Part shown: in pieces, positions 35,835 through 43,001 of the stretch | Position numbering within the stretch: position 1 is the stretch's first letter | Layout: each line of letters starts with the position of its first letter | Assembly (NCBI GenBank): GCA_031547595.1 | Contig: JAVBRU010000038.1 | Coordinates: 6,814 to 70,813 of the forward strand | Source of the DNA: JAVBRU01 sp031547595 | Lineage (GTDB): Bacteria; Bacillota; Clostridia; Christensenellales; Aristaeellaceae | Reading direction: 5' to 3' | DNA: 64,000 nt | Notes under the pieces: generated by a model | What the model saw: the letters and a program-made list of their open reading frames with translations, nothing else | The model's database searches: none | What the model was told of the DNA's origin: nothing | Made by a program: the position numbers and the translations under genes

Positions 35835-37019
35835 TTACTGTTTAGCCGCGTAATCCATGATCCGCTGCGCGGCCGAGGCAGTGGTATCGCCAGAAAGCAT
35901 CTTGTCGCGCATGGCATCCGCCCGCTCCTGCAGGTCTTTGTCATGAAGCATTTTTACAATGCGCTCCCGCAGCAGCTCCACAGTCACCTGACGCTTGTCA
36001 ATCACAGCTTCGCCCAGACCCAGCTCCTGCATGCGCATAGCGGTCAGCACCTGCTCGCCCATTTGGGGCATGGCTAGCATGGGAATCGCATAATACACCG
36101 CTTCCATAACAGAGCCGATGCCGGCATGGGTCAGGAAAAGCGACGTGCGCTCCAGCACCTCCAGCTGGGGCAAGAATGCGTATACCTGCATGTTGGCTGG
36201 CAGCTCGCCCAAATCCTCTGGCTTGATATTGCTGCCAATGGAAGCCACCACATTCACAGGCAAATCCTTCACAGCCTGGCCGAGCATGATATAAAACTCC
36301 GGCCAGTTGTTAAACAGCGTGCCCAGGGAAGAGTAAATCAGCGGCTTGTCATTCTCGGGCGGGTTCCAGCTGGCACCAATGCGCTTGATAATCTGCGCGC
36401 CCGCAAACACAAAGGTGTCGTCAAAGGTTTCGCCTGCGGGTTGAAAATCCTTTTGCACGGCCACGATATTCAGGCCGCACTTGGATCCGCCGAAAATTTC
36501 CCGCATGCCAAAGTGTTCCACGCCATACTTTTCCGAAAGCTCATCCGCCAGCTTGCTGGCCTGGATCCTGGCAGGGTTGCTGTCCGGCACCTTGGGCAGA
36601 TTGGCGGATACATCAAAATACTGGTTGGAGGCATAGCTGGTAAACATCTGTACAAAGGGCACCTGCAACGCGCTTGCAGCCAAGCGACCGGAGATCGCCA
36701 ACGTATCGGTGACCATCGCTGCTGGCATATCAGCACGCAACACTGCCAAAATCTGCTCAACTGCTGCCGCGCCTTCCGAAAGAAAACGCAGCGGAAGCTC
36801 TGCATCCATATTCTTGCCCACGTCTTTATCCGCTTTGCCCTGATCCGTCAGCACAGTGTCCACCGGGCTGAAAGAAGCGCCCACGGCATCCACCATCGAC
36901 CGGAAGTTTTCCGAGGTAAAGTATGTTACGCGAACACCGCGCTTAACAAGCTCAGCTACCAAAGGCAAAGATGCCAACACGTGGCCTGTAGCGCCCACTG
37001 ATACATATGCGATATGCAT
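35835..37019 (-). CDS. MGT-family glycosyltransferase (GT1, macrolide glycosyltransferase-like)
   Basis: GT-B fold transferase (394 residues) with MHIAYVSVGATGHVLASLPLVAEL at the acceptor-binding N-terminal half, and the C-terminal nucleotide-sugar signature LTHAGIGSVMEAVYYAIPML followed by MPQMGEQ (HxGxGS...P...Q). The family glycosylates small lipophilic molecules such as macrolides, flavonoids or sterols. Start at MHIAYV with GAAGGGA upstream. Its promoter carries the conserved box, linking it to the glycan/ester regulon; a detoxification or scavenging role for plant aglycones is possible but speculative. Confidence 0.88.
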   Translation of the reverse strand: MHIAYVSVGATGHVLASLPLVAELVKRGVRVTYFTSENFRSMVDAVGASFSPVDTVLTDQGKADKDVGKNMDAELPLRFLSEGAAAVEQILAVLRADMPAAMVTDTLAISGRLAASALQVPFVQMFTSYASNQYFDVSANLPKVPDSNPARIQASKLADELSEKYGVEHFGMREIFGGSKCGLNIVAVQKDFQPAGETFDDTFVFAGAQIIKRIGASWNPPENDKPLIYSSLGTLFNNWPEFYIMLGQAVKDLPVNVVASIGSNIKPEDLGELPANMQVYAFLPQLEVLERTSLFLTHAGIGSVMEAVYYAIPMLAMPQMGEQVLTAMRMQELGLGEAVIDKRQVTVELLRERIVKMLHDKDLQERADAMRDKMLSGDTTASAAQRIMDYAAKQ

Positions 37020-37055
37020 AATCATCATCCCTTCATACAATCATAGAATGTTACA

Positions 37056-37120
37056 ATCATAACCGTAAGCCTTCATTTTTTCCATGTAGGAATATTTGAA
37101 GTATCCGACAAATTATTAGA
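37056..37120 (-). promoter_or_regulatory. promoter with conserved box for glycosyltransferase operon
   Basis: -10 TATGAT at 37061-37056; box TCTAATAATTTGTC (37120-37107) continued by GGATAC; GTCGG begins 48 bp before the -10. The best match to the consensus in the window. Confidence 0.72.
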
Positions 37121-37378
37121 ACACTTAAAAAGCAGCATTGCAGTCGACCAACCTGTAAAGTTGCTCTTTTTTCGTTCAAAACGCATTGCTTCTCTCCAAA
37201 GAAAGTGCACTCACCGCTTATGTAGCTGTTACCAAAGATGTGCGGACTATCAAAACGGAGGAAAATGCAATGTCAAATCGCCCTCATGTTATCGCATTTT
37301 ATCTTGTTGACTTTTTTCCTGTTCTGAGTGATAGATATGCACAACCCTACCGTTCTGCATTGAAAGGAGCGTGACGGT
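37121..37378. other. left flank of integrase element, no gene recognised
   Basis: Spacer between the boxed promoter and the excisionase gene. It holds no convincing coding sequence. TGCGGACTATCAAAA at about 37240 partly resembles the tandem TGCGGACAAAA repeat at the other end of the element (40193-40214), but not enough to call an attachment site. Confidence 0.4.
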
Positions 37379-37573
37379 ATGGAGATGGAAGAAATCAAAC
37401 TGCTCAGCGCAAAGGAGGCAGGTGAGATTCTCGGCATCAACGCCAACGCCGTCTACGACCTTTGGAAGAAGAATCTGCTGGATTACTGGTGCCTTCATGG
37501 CACCAAAAAAACCAATCTCACGGCCATTGCCGACTTCCTTGAACGCACGAAAAACACGGAGATACAAGCATAA
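37379..37573 (+). CDS. excisionase-like helix-turn-helix protein
   Basis: Small DNA-binding protein (64 residues) of the MerR-like/excisionase type: LLSAKEAGEILGINANAVYDLWKKN is a winged-helix motif used by Xis and helper proteins of tyrosine integrases. AAAGGAG lies nine bases before the ATG. It ends 15 bp before the integrase gene, the usual xis-int order of small integrative elements. Confidence 0.8.
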   Translation: MEMEEIKLLSAKEAGEILGINANAVYDLWKKNLLDYWCLHGTKKTNLTAIADFLERTKNTEIQA

Positions 37574-37588
37574 GTGGGAGATGATTGA

Positions 37589-38866
37589 ATGGGCACAATT
37601 TCGTATCGTAACCGGAACAAGGGGATTCTTGACAGCTCCGGAAAAGCACGCAAGCCCAACTGGGAGTATCGCTTTTATGGCGCAATGGTCAAGGGCGAGC
37701 GGCTTGCGTTTGCCAAGACCGGCTTCCCCACCAAGCAAGCTGCCATTGAGGCGGGAAGCAAGGCTTATCAGGAGTATATGAACGGCGGCGGTGTGTTCAC
37801 CGAGTCCAACATGAGCTATTCCGATTGTCTGGACAGCTGGCTCAGCAACTATGTTGCCATCCGTTGCAATGACAACACCCGCCAGCAGTACAAGAAACGT
37901 CTGGATTTATACATTCGTCCGGAGCTTGGCAGGTACAAGCTGACAGCCATCAAGCGCGATTCCGTCCAGACGTTCCTCAATAGCATGTACAACAAGCACT
38001 TTTCACGAAACACCCTGGTAAATATGCTGGGGCTCGTATCCAGTTCTCTGCGATATGCCAAACGCCAGGGCTGGATACAGATCAACCCGGCAGACGACAT
38101 CGACCTGCCCGCCACACGCCAATGCAAACAACTGAGAAGCTTAGTGCGCGAACCGGTACCGAAGTTCGTGCTCGACAAAATCTTCGAACGCTTTCCCGAA
38201 GGCAGCCCAGCCCATATCCCCCTCATGCTGGCGCTCCACTGTGGATTGAGGCTGGGCGAAGCGTTTGGACTGACGTGGGAATATGTTGACTTGGCTTACG
38301 GAGTAATCTACGTTGAACAGCAGGTGCAATGGATCAATAAGATCAGCCAATGGCAGATTGTTCCGCCCAAATACGATTCAAAACGTCGCGTTAAGCTGGA
38401 CGCAGTGATGTGGGAACTGCTCAAACGCGAGAAGAAACGTCAAATGAGCAGCCGGCAACAACTGGGGCAAAACTATCAGCAAGTGTTCATTGATTCGGAT
38501 GACTTTCTGAACAACGAGCAGCGCGGCGTCCCGATTGCACTCGTTACGGTGCGCGAGAATGGCACCTACATCACCCCGCATGCAACCGCACACTACAACC
38601 ATGTAATCAAAATAGAGTTGGGCTATCCCAAGTTCGACTTTCATTCCCTGCGCCACACCCACGCCACCGACCTGTGCGAGGCGGGTGTGAACATCAAGGA
38701 GATTCAGCGCAGGCTGGGCCACAAAACCATGGAGGTCACCAGCAAACGCTACATCCACGCCACCGACCTAATGGAAACCCAATCAGTGGATTTGATGAAC
38801 AAGATGTATACGGTTGAAGATGACGCGATCGGGGATTTCGATAACATAGTTTATCTCAGAAGATAA
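37589..38866 (+). CDS. tyrosine recombinase (integrase)
   Basis: Site-specific recombinase (425 residues). N-terminal arm-binding region with FYGAMVKGERLAFAKTGFPTK; SAM-like core-binding domain (about 75-165); catalytic domain with Arg in LHCGLRLGEAFGL, HSLRHTHATDL (His and Arg) and nucleophile Tyr in SKRYIHATD. Tn916/phage-type. It is followed by a terminator hairpin (38878-38916). No transfer or phage genes accompany it, so the element is minimal or a decayed remnant that still carries one cargo gene. Confidence 0.95.
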   Translation: MGTISYRNRNKGILDSSGKARKPNWEYRFYGAMVKGERLAFAKTGFPTKQAAIEAGSKAYQEYMNGGGVFTESNMSYSDCLDSWLSNYVAIRCNDNTRQQYKKRLDLYIRPELGRYKLTAIKRDSVQTFLNSMYNKHFSRNTLVNMLGLVSSSLRYAKRQGWIQINPADDIDLPATRQCKQLRSLVREPVPKFVLDKIFERFPEGSPAHIPLMLALHCGLRLGEAFGLTWEYVDLAYGVIYVEQQVQWINKISQWQIVPPKYDSKRRVKLDAVMWELLKREKKRQMSSRQQLGQNYQQVFIDSDDFLNNEQRGVPIALVTVRENGTYITPHATAHYNHVIKIELGYPKFDFHSLRHTHATDLCEAGVNIKEIQRRLGHKTMEVTSKRYIHATDLMETQSVDLMNKMYTVEDDAIGDFDNIVYLRR

Positions 38867-38877
38867 GCTATATCAAC

Positions 38878-38916
38878 AAAACAAGCTCCGAGCGGCAATG
38901 TCGTGGAGCTTGTTTT
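38878..38916 (+). terminator. terminator after integrase gene
   Basis: AAACAAGCTCC pairs with GGAGCTTGTTT across a 15-base loop and ends in TTTT; likely bidirectional. Confidence 0.75.
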
Positions 38917-38977
38917 GAATATTGTTTATAAGCAAACAATGGACTACACATTTATCTTGGGGGCACTTTGCATGCTA

Positions 38978-39006
38978 TTGCTGTTTCTAACAAAATAGCT
39001 TATAAT
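38978..39006 (+). promoter_or_regulatory. promoter of HEPN-like gene
   Basis: TTGCTG-17-TATAAT about 55 bp before the start codon; the surrounding DNA is clearly richer in A+T than the rest of the window. Confidence 0.7.
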
Positions 39007-39061
39007 ACAATATATAATCACAAGATATATAACTATCAAAACAGATATGGGAGAATTAAAG

Positions 39062-40123
39062 ATGAACTGCAAAAAAGGTATCTTACATTTGCTAAATCAA
39101 TATAAGCCTTTGAATGATAGTTTTAAAGAATCTATATCATTGAAGTATCTTGACGAGTCGTCAAAGGAAATCAATTATGAAGCCATGATTGAAAAATCCG
39201 GCATTGAAGTTTCAATAACTATTGCTGTAAACAAATATATTGACACTGATTTTATCTTTCAACGTATGCTTGATGTGATGCGTTTTGAGATGCTTTTCAC
39301 AGGCTGTTTTTATACGATTGATTCATTACAACTTTTCGATGTAAAAGAACCTTTAGTAGATGTGGAAAAAAAGGAAAAAGCTATTGTTGATACTATGCTA
39401 GAATGTTATTACAGCATGGATGCAACAAACAAGTGCAACTATTACTTCCTTGAAATGAAATCAGGTGTCTATAAAGAATATTATCAAAAGTGGATTGATC
39501 TTGAAAGAAAAATCGCCATGCCTTTTAGGTTGTACCTATATGCTATTTCGCGAATAAAGTATGTCAATGACATTAGAGTAGCATATATCGTTGCTTTCTT
39601 AGAGGCATTATCAAAACAACCAGAAATAATAGCGAAGAATAATAACCCAATCATTGAACAGTTCCTCAAAGATGCGCTCACATCCTTAAATAATTGCAAC
39701 TTAATCAAGGATGCCGAAAATATTGCTAGTCGCAAAAACCTTGCTCGAAGAATGCAACAAACACTATGCAGCTTTATGAATAACGATTACATTTCAGAAA
39801 AAATAAATATTCTAATAAGCTCTTACCATGATGGCATTTTTAAGAAGGAGTTCACCAGTTGTGAACCCGTCTTCCTTGACATGTTCAACAGTACTCGTAA
39901 TTTCATATTTCATGGAGCTACCAGAAGTAGAGGACTAAGATTTAATGGTAAAGAAAACACGCTTTATGCGCTGAAGCTCCAACTGTTTGTAAGACATTTG
40001 ATTCTCCAGGAAATTGGCTACGATGTGTCGCAATACAGGATTGCTTTGGATAATCATATTAATGCTCTTAACGAATGGAATGGGGTTTTAGATCATATGT
40101 TGGATCGACTCAATAATAAGTAA
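39062..40123 (+). CDS. Apea-like HEPN-domain protein, putative cargo of integrase element
   Basis: Unnamed protein of 353 residues. The C-terminal part has RNFIFHG (Arg279-x4-His284), the RxxxxH motif of HEPN ribonuclease domains in the setting typical of Apea-like proteins; upstream it is largely helical with no clear second catalytic motif. Base composition is much lower in GC than all neighbours, indicating transfer with the integrase. Start at MNCKKG follows GGGAG by eight bases. HEPN proteins are frequent in anti-phage systems and toxin modules; a defence role here is inference from motif and context. Confidence 0.65.
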   Translation: MNCKKGILHLLNQYKPLNDSFKESISLKYLDESSKEINYEAMIEKSGIEVSITIAVNKYIDTDFIFQRMLDVMRFEMLFTGCFYTIDSLQLFDVKEPLVDVEKKEKAIVDTMLECYYSMDATNKCNYYFLEMKSGVYKEYYQKWIDLERKIAMPFRLYLYAISRIKYVNDIRVAYIVAFLEALSKQPEIIAKNNNPIIEQFLKDALTSLNNCNLIKDAENIASRKNLARRMQQTLCSFMNNDYISEKINILISSYHDGIFKKEFTSCEPVFLDMFNSTRNFIFHGATRSRGLRFNGKENTLYALKLQLFVRHLILQEIGYDVSQYRIALDNHINALNEWNGVLDHMLDRLNNK

Positions 40124-40192
40124 TGAAAAATGCAGTTTTGCCTTCTGCATTAAGCAACACAGTAAACCAAACTATAAGTCTCCAAAAAATTT

Positions 40193-40214
40193 TGCGGACA
40201 AAATGCGGACAAAA
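40193..40214. repeat. tandem 11-bp repeat at right side of integrase element
   Basis: Two adjacent copies of TGCGGACAAAA (40193-40203, 40204-40214), followed by a looser CCGACAAAA at 40231. Position 70 bp after the HEPN gene suits arm-type integrase sites or the element's end. Confidence 0.5.
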
Positions 40215-40287
40215 GTGCAATTTTTGAAAACCGACAAAATAGTCATTTCACAATAATGAAATATGCATCAAAAATAGTTGCAAAAAA

Positions 40288-40317
40288 GGAGCCCATCCTT
40301 ACGGATAAGCCCCCTGT
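40288..40317 (-). terminator. terminator after GGGtGRT gene
   Basis: On the minus strand GGGGGCTTATCC pairs with GGATGGGCTCC (one bulge, wobble pairs) around GTAA, followed by TTTTTT. Confidence 0.7.
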
Positions 40318-40329
40318 TTTGCAATAATC

Positions 40330-41328
40330 TTATTTGCCGGCTTCTTCGATCGCCACAGCCACAGCCACGGTCGCGCCGACCATGGGGTTGTTGCCCATAC
40401 CGATCAGGCCCATCATCTCCACGTGCGCAGGCACAGAAGAGCTGCCCGCGAACTGCGCATCGCCATGCATACGGCCCATGGTGTCGGTCATGCCATAGCT
40501 GGCGGGGCCGGCGGCCATATTATCTGGATGCAGGGTGCGGCCCGTGCCGCCGCCGGAGGCCACGGAGAAGTACTTCTTGCCGTTTTCCATCGCCCACTTT
40601 TTGTAGGTGCCGGCCACGGGGTGCTGGAAACGGGTGGGGTTGGTGGAGTTGCCGGTGATGGACACGTCCACTTTCTCCGCGCGCATGATGGCAACGCCTT
40701 CGTTGACATCGTCGGAGCCATAGCAGCGCACCTTGGCTTTTTCGCCGCTGGAGAACGCGGTTTCCTTGACGATATTCAGCGCACCGGTGGAATAGTCATA
40801 CTGCGTTTGCACGTAGGTGAAGCCGTTGATGCGGCTGATGACATATGCGGCGTCCTTGCCCAGGCCGTTGAGGATGACCTTCAAAGGCTCCTTGCGGACT
40901 TTATTGGCGGTGCGGGCGATGCCAATCGCGCCCTCAGCGGCGGCGAAGGACTCGTGCCCGGCGAGGAATGCGAAGCACTTGGTGTCTTCACGCAGCAGCA
41001 TAGCGCCGAGGTTCCCGTGGCCGATGCCCACTTCGCGCTGGTCTGCCACAGAGCCGGGGATGCAAAACGCCTGCAGGCCCAGGCCAATGGCCTCGGCAGC
41101 GTCGGCGGCGTTGGTGATGCCCTTTTTGACGGCGATGCCGGCGCCCAGGATGTACGCCCACACGGCGTTTTCAAAGGCGATGGGCTGAATGCCGCGCACA
41201 ATGGCGTCCACATCGATGCCCTTGGCGGTCAGCATGTCTTTCACTTCGTCCAGAGAGGAAAAGCTGTATTCCGCCAGCACTTTTTCGATTTTCGCGATGC
41301 GGCGCTCGTACCCTTCAAACTTTGCCAT
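40330..41328 (-). CDS. GGGtGRT protein
   Basis: Protein of 332 residues named for the conserved SGGGTGRT stretch, present here as VASGGGTGRTLHPDNM near residue 260. Other conserved blocks are GIGHGNLGAMLLREDTKCFAFLAGHESFAAAEG and ISRINGFTYVQTQYDYSTG. The family occurs in anaerobic bacteria and is typically encoded beside a NifU-like scaffold protein, as here (15-bp gap). Its biochemical role has not been established as far as I know. Good Shine-Dalgarno (GGAGGG) in front of MAKFEG. An Fe-S-related redox or maturation function is guilt by association only. Confidence 0.88.
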   Translation of the reverse strand: MAKFEGYERRIAKIEKVLAEYSFSSLDEVKDMLTAKGIDVDAIVRGIQPIAFENAVWAYILGAGIAVKKGITNAADAAEAIGLGLQAFCIPGSVADQREVGIGHGNLGAMLLREDTKCFAFLAGHESFAAAEGAIGIARTANKVRKEPLKVILNGLGKDAAYVISRINGFTYVQTQYDYSTGALNIVKETAFSSGEKAKVRCYGSDDVNEGVAIMRAEKVDVSITGNSTNPTRFQHPVAGTYKKWAMENGKKYFSVASGGGTGRTLHPDNMAAGPASYGMTDTMGRMHGDAQFAGSSSVPAHVEMMGLIGMGNNPMVGATVAVAVAIEEAGK

Positions 41329-41343
41329 ATTGCTTTTCCCTCC

Positions 41344-42036
41344 TTACTGATGACGCGGGTCGATGTATTCGGCGGCTTCGGCGAAGCGGCCGTACGTGCC
41401 CACGTTCTTTTCAAAGGCTTCCTTGGGATCGGTGCCCTTTTTGATGGCTTCCATCATTTTGCCTAGGTGGCAGAACTGATAGCCGATCACCTCGCGGTTC
41501 TCGTCCAGGGCGATCTTCATGATATAGCCCTCGGCCATTTCGAGGTAACGAACGCCCTTATCCAGGGTGCTGTACATGGTGCCCACCTGGCTGCGCAGGC
41601 CCTTGCCCAGGTCTTCCAGGCCAGCGCCGATGGGCAGGCCGTCCTCAGAGAACGCGCTTTGGGTGCGGCCGTAGGCGATCTGCAGGAACAGCTCGCGCAT
41701 GGCGGTATTGATGGCATCGCATACCAGGTCGGTGTTCAGCGCTTCCAGCACAGTTTTGCCGGGCAGGAATTCTGCGGCCATGCCGGCGGAGTGCGTCATG
41801 CCGGAGCAGCCGATGGTTTCCACCAGGGCTTCCTGGATGATGCCTTCTTTGACGTTGAGGGTGAGCTTGCAGGCACCCTGCTGGGGTGCGCACCAGCCGA
41901 TGCCGTGGGTCAGGCCGGAAATATCTTTGATTTCACGGGATTGTACCCATCTTCCTTCTTCGGGGATAGGCGCGGGGCCGTGGTTCGGGCCCTTCTTCAC
42001 ACATACCATTTCTTCCACTTCGCGGGAATATTGCAT
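41344..42036 (-). CDS. NifU-like iron-sulfur scaffold protein partnered with GGGtGRT
   Basis: Protein of 230 residues with an IscU/NifU N-terminal-like core: ETIGCSGMTHSAGMAAEF resembles the scaffold's first Cys region, with further Cys in GIGWCAPQQGACK, TDLVCDAINTA and YQFCHLGKMM. Start at MQYSRE follows AAGGAGG. First gene of a two-gene operon with the GGGtGRT gene. Expected to bind or assemble Fe-S clusters; whether it serves general assembly or only its partner cannot be told from sequence. Confidence 0.82.
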   Translation of the reverse strand: MQYSREVEEMVCVKKGPNHGPAPIPEEGRWVQSREIKDISGLTHGIGWCAPQQGACKLTLNVKEGIIQEALVETIGCSGMTHSAGMAAEFLPGKTVLEALNTDLVCDAINTAMRELFLQIAYGRTQSAFSEDGLPIGAGLEDLGKGLRSQVGTMYSTLDKGVRYLEMAEGYIMKIALDENREVIGYQFCHLGKMMEAIKKGTDPKEAFEKNVGTYGRFAEAAEYIDPRHQ

Positions 42037-42153
42037 GGATTGAAGTCCTCCTTGTGTTGGTATTGACAAACAGACCAATTATAGCACATTTTTTGCCGCG
42101 TTAAAAGGGGGCAACCACTTTTTTATGCACATTTTGATGTTTTCCACAAAAAA

Positions 42154-42179
42154 ACCGCCCCTGCGCCGGCAGAAGCGGT
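42154..42179 (-). terminator. intrinsic terminator after zinc-ribbon gene
   Basis: ACCGCTTCTGC pairs with GCAGGGGCGGT, followed by a run of seven T on the minus strand; T-run on the plus side too, so it may also work for the opposite direction. Confidence 0.85.
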
Positions 42180-42195
42180 TTTTTTATGCGGAGAA

Positions 42196-42480
42196 TTAAC
42201 GGCGCTGCATAGCGGCGTAGCACTCGCTGCAATACACGGGGCGGTCTTCCTTGGGCTGGAAGGGAACCTGCGTCTGCGCGCCGCAATTGGCACACTGTGC
42301 GCTGTACATCTGGCGTGCACCGCCGCCATTGTTGCGGGCGGATTTGTGGGACTGACGGCAATCGCGGCAACGGGTCGGCTCGTTCTGAAAACCCTTTTCA
42401 GCGTAGAATTCCTGCTCACCGGCTGTGAACACGAATTCGTTACCACAGTCACGGCACACCATTGTTTTGTCCTGATACAT
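42196..42480 (-). CDS. zinc-ribbon domain protein
   Basis: Small cytosolic protein (94 residues) with three CxxC-type modules: MVCRDCGNEF, TRCRDCRQSHK and AQCANCGAQTQ...PVYCSECY. The first two fit the zinc-ribbon 'CxxCxRCxxC' family seen in many Clostridia; the last resembles a second treble-clef. Function is unknown, presumably nucleic-acid or protein binding. It is the only gene downstream of the structured RNA at 42509-42722; RBS AGGGGGAA sits just past the RNA's closing helix, so the leader may control its expression. Confidence 0.8.
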   Translation of the reverse strand: MYQDKTMVCRDCGNEFVFTAGEQEFYAEKGFQNEPTRCRDCRQSHKSARNNGGGARQMYSAQCANCGAQTQVPFQPKEDRPVYCSECYAAMQRR

Positions 42481-42508
42481 GAATATGCTTCCCCCTGAAT
42501 ATGATGTT

Positions 42509-42722
42509 GGTTAGCCATGGCTGACCTGGTTTTTGACCCCACACACGCCGGCAGGGGCATTGCTCTGCGAAACATCGCCCTCACGCCACCCTCTCGCGCG
42601 CCGAAGCGCGCGGCCGGACTTACATCTAGACCGCACCATGCTCGCCAGGGCTTTGCCTGGTTTACGTGGACCGCTTTGCCTGCGACTGGCATCGGCTTTC
42701 AACCACAGACCCATACCTAACC
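42509..42722 (-). ncRNA. candidate structured RNA / long structured leader of zinc-ribbon gene
   Basis: A 214-nt GC-rich block embedded in AT-rich DNA. Its ends pair: GGTTAGGTATGG (42722-42711) with CCATGGCTAACC (42520-42509), 12 bp with one G-G mismatch. The next bases extend this: CTG/CAG and TGGTT/AACCA. Inside, CGCGCGC-TTCG-GCGCGCG (42612-42595) is a perfect UUCG hairpin. A promoter (TTGTGT-17-TATAAT) ends 7 bases before 42722, so transcription would start at the first paired base. No coding sequence fits. It could be an independent ncRNA or a riboswitch-like leader. The raiA-type RNAs of Firmicutes are one family worth comparing; I cannot confirm a match from memory. Confidence 0.65.
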
Positions 42723-42728
42723 GTCGTC

Positions 42729-42757
42729 ATTATAAAACGATTTCCGAAAAAACACAA
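42729..42757 (-). promoter_or_regulatory. promoter of structured RNA/zinc-ribbon unit
   Basis: -35 TTGTGT (42757-42752), 17-bp spacer, -10 TATAAT (42734-42729). Predicted start about 42722, at the base of the closing helix. Confidence 0.75.
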
Positions 42758-43001
42758 GCAAAATTTCATCATTTTACCTTGTTATACCGCAATTTAACAG
42801 GTGGTTTCTGTAATTCCCATGAAAAAAACAAAAAATATACTATAAAATCGAATCTTGAAAGAAAAAATGACCCGCCACCTTTTCTTCTATCGCCAAATGA
42901 TATAAATTCATACCTCTTAAATAGAAGCAATGATCCGTAGCGAATGGTATATTAAAATGAACATCGCAGCGTATCCATGCGATTGGAAGAATGGAGGAAA
43001 T

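Noticed and set aside
37235..37250. TGCGGACTATCAAAA as left attachment site matching the repeat at 40193
   Set aside because: Only eight contiguous bases agree, which is not sufficient to define att sites.
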